Made by a program: the position numbers and the translations under genes. The notes beneath the pieces are model-generated. The model saw nothing but the letters and a program-made list of their open reading frames with translations, had not been told where the DNA came from and did no database searches. This document shows positions 6,628 to 12,408 of a stretch of DNA of 13,737 nucleotides, in pieces; position 1 is the first letter of the stretch; the number at the start of each line of letters is the position of its first letter. Source of the stretch: an uncultured Lachnospiraceae bacterium (lineage in GTDB: Bacteria > Bacillota > Clostridia > Lachnospirales > Lachnospiraceae). The stretch lies in NCBI GenBank assembly GCA_910588875.1, contig CAJURT010000065.1, positions 1 through 13,737 of the forward strand, written 5' to 3'.

Positions 6628-7557
6628 TTATCCGTACGTCGAGGGATTCAAATGGATCGTGATATGCTTAATCTCTGAAAAATGTGTTTCCACGCTGTCG
6701 TGAATACGCTCCGCAATCGCGTGGGCTTCCCGGAGGGACAAATTGCCGTCAACCTGGAGTTCCAACTCAATATACGTCTTATTTCCGAACATCCTGGAAT
6801 GGAGCATATCCACCTGCACCACATCTTCCTGTGCGGCGATATAAGCGGTCAAAGCCTTTTCATAGTCCTCACCGCAGGATGTGTCCAGCATTTTTGCAAT
6901 GGCATCTTTCAAAATGTCATAGGAAACCTTTAAGATAAACAGGCAAATCACCACGCTGGCGATGCTGTCCATAACAGGGAAGCCCATCATGGCACCCGCG
7001 ATGCCGATCAGCGAGCCGACAGAGGACAAGGCGTCCGACCGGTGATGCCAGGCATCGGCCATAAAGGCCGGGGAGTTCACGATTTTGGCGTAATGCCGGG
7101 TGTACCAGTACATGATCTCCTTGGAAACGATAGAAATGAGGGCGGCAGCCAGGGCGAGGACGCTGGGAACGGCCAGAGTTTCATAGTGGCCGGCAAAAAT
7201 CTTTTCCAGCCCGATCTTACCGATTCCGAAACCGGTGACCAGCAGAATCGCGCCCAGCAGCAGGGAAGCGACGCACTCAAAACGCTCATGCCCGTAAGGA
7301 TGCTCTTTGTCGGCCACTTTTTTAGACAAGCGGACTCCGAGGAAGGCAATGACGGTGGTGAGAACATCGGAAAGGGAGTGAATCGCATCGGATACCATGG
7401 CTCCGGAACTGCCTGCTACCCCGGCAAACAGCTTGACAGCGGACAAAACCACATTTCCCGCAATCGTTACCAGCGAGACCTGCCGCAGGATGGCGTTCTC
7501 CCTGATTTCTTCTTGGGATGGGACATTTCCTGTCAGATTTTCTTTGTTGGTTGTCAT
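6628..7557 (-). CDS. Cation diffusion facilitator (CzcD-like metal exporter)
   Basis: A 309-residue CDF-family transporter that exports divalent metal in exchange for protons. Residues ~25-225 hold six membrane helices. Helix 2 contains D57-A-I-H60-S-L-S-D64 and helix 5 contains D168-A-W-H171-H-R-S-D175, the paired HxxxD metal sites that point to a Zn/Co/Ni-type rather than a Mn-type (DxxxD) CDF. HPYGHER after helix 2 is a family hallmark. Residues ~230-305 are the cytoplasmic metallochaperone-like dimer domain. The frame stays open far upstream, but the true start is the ATG at 7555-7557 (complement), 8 bases after AGGAGGA on the minus strand; the longer frame would run across the riboswitch. 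Expression is probably controlled by that riboswitch. The stop is 10 bases from the end of the convergent serpin gene, with only a 5-bp hairpin (6620-6634) and no U-tract. Confidence 0.95.
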   Translation of the reverse strand: MTTNKENLTGNVPSQEEIRENAILRQVSLVTIAGNVVLSAVKLFAGVAGSSGAMVSDAIHSLSDVLTTVIAFLGVRLSKKVADKEHPYGHERFECVASLLLGAILLVTGFGIGKIGLEKIFAGHYETLAVPSVLALAAALISIVSKEIMYWYTRHYAKIVNSPAFMADAWHHRSDALSSVGSLIGIAGAMMGFPVMDSIASVVICLFILKVSYDILKDAIAKMLDTSCGEDYEKALTAYIAAQEDVVQVDMLHSRMFGNKTYIELELQVDGNLSLREAHAIAERIHDSVETHFSEIKHITIHLNPSTYG

Positions 7558-7628
7558 AAAATAATCCTCCTGTTCTGCCGCAACGGCGGTAGTGATGATT
7601 ACTCTTATGGGCACCAGCCTGAGATAAA

Positions 7629-7668
7629 ACATTCCAAAAAAGTGTAAAAAAACACACCCATGGAACAT
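7629..7668 (-). terminator. Candidate riboswitch expression platform
   Basis: On the minus strand just after the aptamer, AUGUUCCA (7668-7661) can pair with UGGAAUGU (7636-7629, one GU and one UG pair). Inside it GUGUG (7657-7653) pairs with UACAC (7646-7642) around a U-loop and is followed by six U residues (7641-7636). Either could act as an intrinsic terminator, and the outer stem shares a few bases with the 3' side of aptamer helix P1. Both are weak by stem strength, so the mechanism is uncertain. A small GCCG/CGGC hairpin also lies just before the ribosome site. Confidence 0.4.
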
Positions 7669-7761
7669 ACAACTGTCCCACAGATGCATTGTGTGCCATC
7701 TGCTGCCGCCTTTTGGCGGCCCGGCCCCATGACCGAAAGTCATCGCCTGCTCAGTTTGTAC
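7667..7761 (-). promoter_or_regulatory. NiCo/czcD-type riboswitch aptamer
   Basis: The minus-strand leader of the CDF gene folds into a four-way junction. P1 pairs GUACAAACUG (7761-7752) with CAGUUGUAU (7675-7667) with one bulge. P2 is AUGAC-UUUCG-GUCAU (7743-7729), P3 is GCCGCC-AAAA-GGCGGC (7720-7705), and P4 is CAGAUG/CAUCUG (7702-7681). Junction strands read AGCAGGCG between P1 and P2, GGGGCCGG between P2 and P3, and UGGGA between P4 and P1. This layout and these G-rich junction segments match my knowledge of the NiCo (czcD) riboswitch class, which binds Co2+/Ni2+ and, by later reports, Fe2+, and typically precedes CDF genes in Clostridia. The identification is from memory of the consensus, not from a covariance search. 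Confidence 0.85.
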
Positions 7762-7812
7762 TGTTGATCTCGCATTCCATACAGAATGTAATGCAGTGCA
7801 AAAAGTTATTTG

Positions 7813-7841
7813 ATTATAACGTAGCTTATGCCGTTTGTCAA
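7813..7841 (-). promoter_or_regulatory. Consensus sigma-A promoter for riboswitch-CDF transcript
   Basis: On the minus strand TTGACA (7841-7836), exactly 17 bp, then TATAAT (7818-7813): a perfect consensus promoter. Transcription would start near 7806, about 45 bases before the aptamer and ~250 bases before the CDF start codon. Such a strong constitutive promoter makes sense only if the leader RNA restrains expression, which supports the riboswitch call. Confidence 0.9.
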
Positions 7842-7874
7842 TATGATGTGACGGAAAAGAAACAAAAACGAAAA

Positions 7875-7904
7875 TCCGTTTATGACATGGTTTTGCCAGT
7901 TCAT
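7875..7904 (+). promoter_or_regulatory. LytTR-type tandem operator before the two-component system
   Basis: TCCGTTTAT (7875-7883) and CCAGTTCAT (7896-7904) are direct repeats separated by 12 bp. They match the published LytTR-binding consensus [TA][AC][CA]GTTN[AG][TG] at 9/9 and 8/9 positions, with the 12-13 bp spacing known for AgrA-type regulators. The identity extends to TTTATGACAT and TTCATGACAT. A poor -35 region and a -10-like GATAAC (7941-7946) follow, as expected for an activator-dependent promoter. A GGGGAA/TTCCCC inverted repeat (7912-7926) lies between. The adjacent LytTR gene suggests autoregulation. Confidence 0.75.
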
Positions 7905-7987
7905 GACATAGGGGGAATGTTTCCCCGATTTTTGCCGATAGATAACGTTTATGATGCTGCACTTTGAAGAAGGGAGAAGAAAAGTAC

Positions 7988-8704
7988 ATGCTATCCATTG
8001 CAGTTTGTGACGATGAACTTCTGGAATGTTTGCGGATATCGGCAAAGATTCAAAGCCTTATGGAGGAGATGAAGATACCCTGCTGTGTTGAGCAGTTTTA
8101 CAGCGGAAGGGAACTTTTGGATTCCCTGGAACGGTTTGACCTTATTTTTCTGGATATTCTCATGAAGGGAATGGACGGCATGGAGACAGCCAGACGATGC
8201 CGGGAACTGGACTTTCATAAGCCCCTGATTTTTCTGTCCTCAAGCCGGAGTTATGTCTTTGATGCTTACGATGTGGAGGCGTTTCATTACCTGGTAAAAC
8301 CGGTGGAGGAGGAGAAGCTTAGGGCTGTGTTAAGGCGGGTGGCGGACAGGGAGCGGCAGGCCTGCCAGGACTATATTGTGGTGAGCCGGGAACGGCAGAG
8401 GCGGAAGTTCTTTTTGGATTCTGTCTGGTATTTTGAGATCAGAGGAAGGCAGATTGATGTTCATCAGGAGAAGGAAAGCTATACCTATTATGAGCAGATC
8501 GGGGTTTTGGAAAACCAGCTTAAGGGGCGGGGATTTTTCCGGTGCCACAAAAGCTATCTGATCAATTTAAGGCATGTGGAGGGGTACAACCGGCAGGAGG
8601 CAATTCTTGACAACGGAGAGAGGATTATCATTGCCAGGCGCAGGTATGAGGCATTCTGCCAGGCAGTTCTTGCGTATATGAGGGAAAACGGAGGGATCGT
8701 ATGA
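7988..8704 (+). CDS. LytTR-family response regulator
   Basis: A 238-residue AgrA/LytR-type response regulator. The receiver domain (1-~122) has the acidic pair D8-D9, phospho-acceptor D56 in FLDILMKGMDG, Ser84 in FLSSS and K104 in YLVKP. Residues ~135-235 are a LytTR DNA-binding domain (KFFLDSVWYFEIRGRQIDV, FFRCHKSYLINLRHVEGY, then IIIARRRYEAF), which inserts beta-strand loops into tandem repeats. The ATG 7988 has AGGGAG 11 bases upstream; an in-frame TTG at 7964 would add eight residues ahead of the conserved start and is less likely. The stop overlaps the ATG of the kinase gene (ATGA), so the pair is coupled. Targets beyond its own promoter are not seen in this window. No AgrB/AgrD-type peptide gene is adjacent, so the input signal is unknown. 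Confidence 0.96.
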   Translation: MLSIAVCDDELLECLRISAKIQSLMEEMKIPCCVEQFYSGRELLDSLERFDLIFLDILMKGMDGMETARRCRELDFHKPLIFLSSSRSYVFDAYDVEAFHYLVKPVEEEKLRAVLRRVADRERQACQDYIVVSRERQRRKFFLDSVWYFEIRGRQIDVHQEKESYTYYEQIGVLENQLKGRGFFRCHKSYLINLRHVEGYNRQEAILDNGERIIIARRRYEAFCQAVLAYMRENGGIV

Positions 8705-10086
8705 GGCAGGGAATCGAGGCATGGGATATTTCTTTGTCACTGGCTTGTTACTTTTTCTATGCCTGGGGCGGTTCCTGTTTTTTAAAAAGGCATTTACAGG
8801 GCACGGTGCCAGAGGCCAGAGTCTTTGCCGGGCTTCTTTTTGTCTGTTACGGGGCCCTGGCATGGGGCCTGGAGGGAGGGGCGGTTCCTTATATCCTCTA
8901 TATTTTGGCCAGACAAGGGGCGCTGGTGGGGCTGGCTCTGACGGTGTTCCGGGGAGAGAAGGAGAAAACATTTCTGGCGGCGATTCTTTTGGTGGCCATG
9001 ACCGGCCTGGTATGGAATTTTGCCGAGTCCTTCCTGGCCTGCCTGGGCTTGTTTCTGCTTCCCCGTGCCTTCGGCCATGGGCAGGCGGCAGCCATGGAGG
9101 TGTGGGCAGGCAGGGGGGTGACACTGATGACCTGGGCCACAGGACTGGGGATGATCTGCCTGCTGTCAAAGCCTCTGGAGCCGGTATTTACAGGCAAGAG
9201 GAAAAGCGGTTATCTCGGTCTGGCAATCCCCCTTTTCTGCATTGTCCTGGTGACGGATTTGGCCAACTGGGCGGCCAGCAATGGCATTGTGGTTCATGAC
9301 TGGGGGAAGTACGGGGTGTATGCCAACCAGCTTTTCAGCCACATTGCCATGTGTCTGTTCACCGGGCTGGCCATGGGAGCGTCAGGAGCGCTGGTGTTTG
9401 GCATGGAGCGGATGTACCGGGAGGAGCGGGCAGGGGAGGAATATGGTTCCCAGGTCAGGTATTATCAGATGATGGAGGAGCAGTATGGCCAGATGGAGCG
9501 TCTGAGGCATGACATGAAAAACCATGTGATTGCCCTGGAAAGCCTGGTGGAGAACCGCCAGTGGGAGAAGGCGAAGGATTATCTGAGGGAGATGGCAGAG
9601 GCAGGGGGCGTGGAGGCAGGGGATGAGGTCACGGGAAGCCTGGTGATGGATGCCCTTTTTTATCAGAAAAGAAGGCAGGCTTTGCAAAACGGAATCCGCT
9701 GGCAGTGTGATGCGAGAATGCCAATGGATTGTCCGGTGAAAGATATGGATCTTTGCATCATCATGGGAAATATTTTAGATAATGCCCTGGAGGCCTGTGG
9801 CCGGCTGCCCAAGGGAGAAGCGCCGTTTATCCGGGTCTGTGTGGGGACCATTAAGAAATGCCTGTTTTTGGAGGTGCAAAACAGTACCGATTTGAAGGAA
9901 GGCTGGAAGCCTTCGGGGGAAAGGAGGGGGAGTCCGGGGGAGCACGGGCTGGGGCTGGGAAATATCCAAAAAGCCGCAGCCCGCTATAACGGGGCCGTGC
10001 ATATGGAGGTGGAAAAGGGGATTTTCACCATATCCGTCCTGCTGCCGCTGGTTCCGGCCCTGGTTCCGGAGAGGTTTTCCGTCTGA
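8701..10086 (+). CDS. GHKL (HPK10, AgrC-like) sensor histidine kinase
   Basis: A 461-residue membrane kinase. Residues ~10-235 contain about six hydrophobic helices, the usual sensor portion of the AgrC-type class, with a long basic loop near 165-171. A coiled region leads to the dimerisation helix RLRHDMKNHVIALE with H270 as likely phospho-acceptor (H275 also present). The GHKL ATPase carries the N-box NILDNALEA (357-365) and the glycine box HGLGLGN (415-421). A classical D-box is not evident, as in other HPK10 kinases. It phosphorylates the coupled LytTR regulator through a 4-base ATGA overlap. The sensor has no recognisable ligand domain; a peptide or membrane stress signal would fit the class but is not shown. 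The last residues after ISVLLPL form a short proline-rich tail. A hairpin terminator follows at 10120. Confidence 0.95.
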   Translation: MRQGIEAWDISLSLACYFFYAWGGSCFLKRHLQGTVPEARVFAGLLFVCYGALAWGLEGGAVPYILYILARQGALVGLALTVFRGEKEKTFLAAILLVAMTGLVWNFAESFLACLGLFLLPRAFGHGQAAAMEVWAGRGVTLMTWATGLGMICLLSKPLEPVFTGKRKSGYLGLAIPLFCIVLVTDLANWAASNGIVVHDWGKYGVYANQLFSHIAMCLFTGLAMGASGALVFGMERMYREERAGEEYGSQVRYYQMMEEQYGQMERLRHDMKNHVIALESLVENRQWEKAKDYLREMAEAGGVEAGDEVTGSLVMDALFYQKRRQALQNGIRWQCDARMPMDCPVKDMDLCIIMGNILDNALEACGRLPKGEAPFIRVCVGTIKKCLFLEVQNSTDLKEGWKPSGERRGSPGEHGLGLGNIQKAAARYNGAVHMEVEKGIFTISVLLPLVPALVPERFSV

Positions 10087-10119
10087 GGCGTTCTGCGGGC
10101 GGCCGTATGTATCATCAGG

Positions 10120-10154
10120 GAATCCTTATGTGCCAGGATTCTAAGTTTTCTTTT
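10120..10154 (+). terminator. Intrinsic terminator after the histidine kinase
   Basis: GAATCCT (10120-10126) pairs with AGGATTC (10135-10141) over an 8-base loop and is followed by TAAGTTTTCTTTT. The perfect 7-bp stem and T-rich tail support a rho-independent terminator ending the two-gene signalling operon. The U-tract is interrupted, so some readthrough into the next gene is possible. Confidence 0.7.
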
Positions 10155-10243
10155 GGTATTTGACGAAAAAAGAGGTGAAGCAGAGAAAATGCCGCCGAAC
10201 GAAGGTGAGGGGGCAGTACATGATGATACCAGGAGGTTGTCCT

Positions 10244-10735
10244 ATGAATGTAAAAACAATGGAAGGCCTGGCAGGAGCCAGCGCCAGTATCCGCATGATC
10301 TCCACCCCGATGAGCGTGGCGGATGAGGCTGAGCGGAAGGGAGATACGGATAAAATGCAGCGGGCCCTGGGCTATGCGGCCGGGCTCAGGGAGCAGGCGG
10401 AGGAATATGGCGAAAAGGCCAGCCAGGGAATGGAGATTGAGGCAAAAGAAGCAAAGGAAAAGGAGAAGAAGCTGCAGGAGGAACTGAAAGAGGCGAGAAT
10501 TGCAGAGAGGAAGGAGCAGGAAGAACGGCTCCAGGCGGCAAAACAGGACAATTCTCCCCAGGATACGGTCGAGATCAGCGAGGCAGGGAAAAATCAGGCG
10601 GCGGCTCAGGCCGGGACGTCAGGGCCGGATTGCTCCGATTCCGGGGCCAGTGTGCCGGATGTGGCCTACGCTCCCTCCGGGGAGGTTGTGGAGGCAGTCC
10701 AGGAGACGGGAACCAATGTGGATGTAAGTGTGTAA
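10244..10735 (+). CDS. Uncharacterised charged coiled-coil protein, 163 aa
   Basis: A soluble, very polar protein with no signal peptide or membrane segment. Residues 1-30 (VKTMEGLAGASASIRMIS) are the least charged and probably the most conserved part. Residues ~30-110 are an alanine/glutamate/lysine-rich stretch likely to form a long helix or coiled coil (AKEAKEKEKKLQEELKEARI). Residues ~118-163 are low-complexity and include DTVEISEAGK, a short motif I have seen in other clostridial proteins such as FlgM-like ones; that resemblance is weak. The frame is open upstream to a TTG at 10160, but AGGAGG at 10231-10236 is 7 bases before ATG 10244, so that is the start. It has its own 3' terminator and a terminator upstream, so it looks monocistronic; a promoter was not recognised. 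I do not know its function. Confidence 0.85.
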   Translation: MNVKTMEGLAGASASIRMISTPMSVADEAERKGDTDKMQRALGYAAGLREQAEEYGEKASQGMEIEAKEAKEKEKKLQEELKEARIAERKEQEERLQAAKQDNSPQDTVEISEAGKNQAAAQAGTSGPDCSDSGASVPDVAYAPSGEVVEAVQETGTNVDVSV

Positions 10736-10740
10736 AAGGG

Positions 10741-10769
10741 AGGCAGGTCAATCCTGCCTTTCTTCTTTT
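10741..10769 (+). terminator. Intrinsic terminator overlapping the convergent gene's end
   Basis: AGGCAGG (10741-10747), a 5-base loop and CCTGCCT (10753-10759) form a perfect 7-bp stem followed by TTCTTCTTTT. It ends the 163-aa gene six bases after its stop. The loop contains the stop codon (complement of 10748-10750) of the convergent EamA gene, whose last codons are therefore part of the stem. On the minus strand the tail is poor, so it mainly serves the plus-strand gene. Confidence 0.8.
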
Positions 10770-11650
10770 CCCCCAAACCGTTTGCTTTCTGAGAGAAAGA
10801 GCCCCGCCAGGGTGAGAAGGGTTCCCCCGGCCGCCAGGGGGGTGATTCTCTCCCCGAGGATTGCCACAGAGGTGATCACCGTAATCACGGGAACCATGTA
10901 GATGTAGATGCTGGTCTTGACTGCTCCCAATACCTTTACCCCGAAATTCCAGGTGACAAAGCACAGGGCAGAGGCCCCCAGCCCTAAAAAGAGAATATTG
11001 AACAGGGAAATGGGGTTTGCAAACCGTGAAAGCTCCGGCTTAAAATCAAACAGGAACAGGGCCGGGAGCATAAACAGGATGCCATAGCAGAAGATCCGCC
11101 GGGTAGTGAGCAGGGTGCTGTAGCCGTAGCCGCTGATTTTCCTGGTGAGAATCGAGTAACAGGCCCAGACCAGGGCAGCCAGCAGGGCCAGCAAGTCCCC
11201 CATGGGGTTTAACTCCAGCCGGGAGCCATTGAAGCTGATGAGGGCAATCCCGGCTATGGCCACGCCAAAGCCGAGGAAAAAGCTGGCCTTTGGCCTTTCT
11301 TCCTTCAGAAACAGGTGGGAAAGGATTGCCGTAAAAAAGGGGGCTACGGAAATAATCACCCCTACGTTTGAGGCCATGGTGTAAGTGAGGGCAATATTTT
11401 CCAGCAGGTAGTACAGGCATATCCCGCACAGGCCGGCAGCGGCAAAGGTCAGTTCCTGTGCCTGGGTTGTTCCTTTCAGGCGGCGGGGGGAGACCGCCGC
11501 CAGGGCCAGAAGGCCCATGACAAACCGGAAAAAGAGGATCTCCACCGGCTGAAAATCTGTGAGCAGGATTTTGGTGGAGATAAAGGTGGTTCCCCAGATC
11601 ATGACGGTGAGCAGGGCAGAGAGATGCCCGGCGATGCGATGGTTTTTCAT
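10748..11650 (-). CDS. EamA/DMT-superfamily exporter
   Basis: A 300-residue membrane protein of the drug/metabolite transporter superfamily with ten predictable helices in two EamA repeats (residues ~8-140 and ~150-290). Typical signatures are the first-helix MIWGTTFISTKILLTD, FFRFVMGLLALA, and the end of the first repeat, VGVIISVAPFFTAILSHLFLKE. The second repeat has FVTWNFGVKVLGAVKTSIYIYMVPVITVITS and ILGERITPLAAGGTLLTLAGL. Members export amino acids, nucleotides or small metabolites; the substrate cannot be read here. The start ATG (complement of 11648-11650) follows GGGAGGA by 8 bases; the frame runs on upstream to 11740 but without a ribosome site. It is divergent from marR and has its own promoter. 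The 5' untranslated region (~95 bases) has a CCCGGT/ACCGGG hairpin. Confidence 0.94.
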   Translation of the reverse strand: MKNHRIAGHLSALLTVMIWGTTFISTKILLTDFQPVEILFFRFVMGLLALAAVSPRRLKGTTQAQELTFAAAGLCGICLYYLLENIALTYTMASNVGVIISVAPFFTAILSHLFLKEERPKASFFLGFGVAIAGIALISFNGSRLELNPMGDLLALLAALVWACYSILTRKISGYGYSTLLTTRRIFCYGILFMLPALFLFDFKPELSRFANPISLFNILFLGLGASALCFVTWNFGVKVLGAVKTSIYIYMVPVITVITSVAILGERITPLAAGGTLLTLAGLFLSESKRFGGKEERQD

Positions 11651-11752
11651 AATAGTTTTCCTCCCTGGCCGGAAGCTTTCCCGGTAAAGACCGGGCATCA
11701 GGCCAATACGTTCCCCGCTTAAGGGAACCTGTCCGTACACGGACTGCCCTCC

Positions 11753-11781
11753 ATTATATCAGACAGAAGTCAGGTTGTCTT
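11753..11781 (-). promoter_or_regulatory. Promoter of the EamA exporter (extended -10)
   Basis: Minus strand AAGACA (11781-11776), 17-bp spacer, TATAAT (11758-11753) preceded by TGA, an extended -10. Transcription would begin near 11746, about 95 bases before the start codon. It faces away from the marR promoter and does not overlap the MarR-type palindrome at 11842, so co-regulation by MarR is not evident. Confidence 0.7.
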
Positions 11782-11813
11782 GTAAAATATCGCGGAAACC
11801 GATATTTCTTCTC

Positions 11814-11842
11814 TTGACAGGTGCGGGCCTCTTTGATATACT
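11814..11842 (+). promoter_or_regulatory. Sigma-A promoter of marR
   Basis: TTGACA (11814-11819), 17-bp spacer, TATACT (11837-11842). The -10 box runs directly into the MarR-type palindrome beginning at 11842, so bound repressor would block RNA polymerase. The ribosome site GGAGGG is only ~18 bases after the -10 box, giving a very short leader. Confidence 0.85.
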
Positions 11843-11853
11843 TAGTTTACTAA
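11842..11853 (+). promoter_or_regulatory. MarR-type operator 1 (marR)
   Basis: TTAGTTTACTAA is a 12-bp palindrome (TTAGT and ACTAA arms) between the -10 box and the ribosome site of marR. Its exact reverse complement occurs at 12380-12391 before the MATE gene, and the flanking bases (ATAC on the left, ATTGGAGG on the right) are also shared. Position and symmetry fit a MarR-dimer site and autorepression. Confidence 0.75.
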
Positions 11854-11869
11854 ATAATTGGAGGGACAT

Positions 11870-12292
11870 ATGGAAACCAGCAATCATGCGGCCCGTTATA
11901 TCAACAATCTGTCAAATAAGCTGCGCAGGAAGATTGATGCTTTCCCCAGCAGAGCCGTGTTCAGCGGCTCCCAGGGCAGGGTGCTGCATTTTGTCCTGGC
12001 ACAGAGCCGTGATGTTTTCCAGAAGGATATTGAGGAAGAGTTCAGCCTGCGCCCCCCCACAGCCACCCAGCTTCTCAAAAAGATGGAGAAGGGCGGGCTC
12101 ATACGCCGGGAGGTTGCGGCGGAGGACGGGCGGATGAAGCGGATTCTGGTCAGCGAGAAAGCCCGGCAGTATCAGGATGTCGTGATTGCGGATATAACCA
12201 GTCTGGAGAAGGAACTGACCAGGGGCATTGCGGAGGAGGAGATGGATGTCTTTTTTAAGGTCATCAGGAAAATGATGGAGAATGTTTCCTGA
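11870..12292 (+). CDS. MarR-family transcriptional regulator
   Basis: A 140-residue winged-helix regulator. Helical dimerisation segments lie at 1-30 and 100-140. The DNA-binding part is SGSQGRVLHFVLAQSRDVFQ (32-51), the recognition helix RPPTATQLLKKMEKGGLI (61-78) and the wing REVAAEDGRMKRILVSEKA (80-98), all typical of MarR. The start ATG at 11870 follows GGAGGG with a short 4-base spacer; a TTG at 11858 would precede that ribosome site and is rejected. MarR proteins usually repress their own gene and a neighbouring efflux pump and release DNA on binding phenolic or drug ligands. Here an identical palindrome in front of both marR and the MATE gene supports exactly that circuit. Confidence 0.95.
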   Translation: METSNHAARYINNLSNKLRRKIDAFPSRAVFSGSQGRVLHFVLAQSRDVFQKDIEEEFSLRPPTATQLLKKMEKGGLIRREVAAEDGRMKRILVSEKARQYQDVVIADITSLEKELTRGIAEEEMDVFFKVIRKMMENVS

Positions 12293-12342
12293 AAAAGCTT
12301 CTTAAACGGCTGGGGCGGATGCACCTCATGCCGGAAAAGCAG

Positions 12343-12369
12343 GCTGTCTGAAAGGGCAGCTGTGTTTTT
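12343..12369 (+). terminator. Probable terminator between marR and MATE gene
   Basis: GCTGTCT (12343-12349) pairs with GGGCAGC (12354-12360), allowing G-U pairs, around a GAAA tetraloop and is followed by TGTGTTTTT. This is a plausible intrinsic terminator ~50 bases after the marR stop. If real, it makes the MATE gene depend on its own operator-controlled promoter. Confidence 0.55.
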
Positions 12370-12379
12370 ACAGAAATAC

Positions 12380-12391
12380 TTAGTAAACTAA
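12380..12391 (+). promoter_or_regulatory. MarR-type operator 2 (MATE gene)
   Basis: TTAGTAAACTAA, the exact reverse complement of operator 1, lies 17 bases before the MATE start codon. AATACT (12375-12380) overlapping its left edge is the likely -10 box, matching the position of TATACT at the marR promoter; no good -35 box is visible at the right distance. Repressor bound here would block the pump's expression. Confidence 0.7.
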
Positions 12392-12408
12392 TTATTGGAG
12401 GAGCGGTT

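Noticed and set aside
6616..6634. CGGAT/ATCCG hairpin between the serpin and CDF stops as a bidirectional terminator.
   Set aside because: The stem is only 5 bp and neither strand has a U-tract after it.
6628..7998. A longer CDF reading frame starting at 7998 on the minus strand.
   Set aside because: The extra 147 codons cross the promoter and the riboswitch, have no membrane-protein or family character, and a strong AGGAGGA site precedes the ATG at 7557.
10160..10243. TTG start at 10160 for the 163-aa protein.
   Set aside because: The added residues are basic and unlike the rest, and AGGAGG at 10231-10236 is correctly spaced for ATG 10244.
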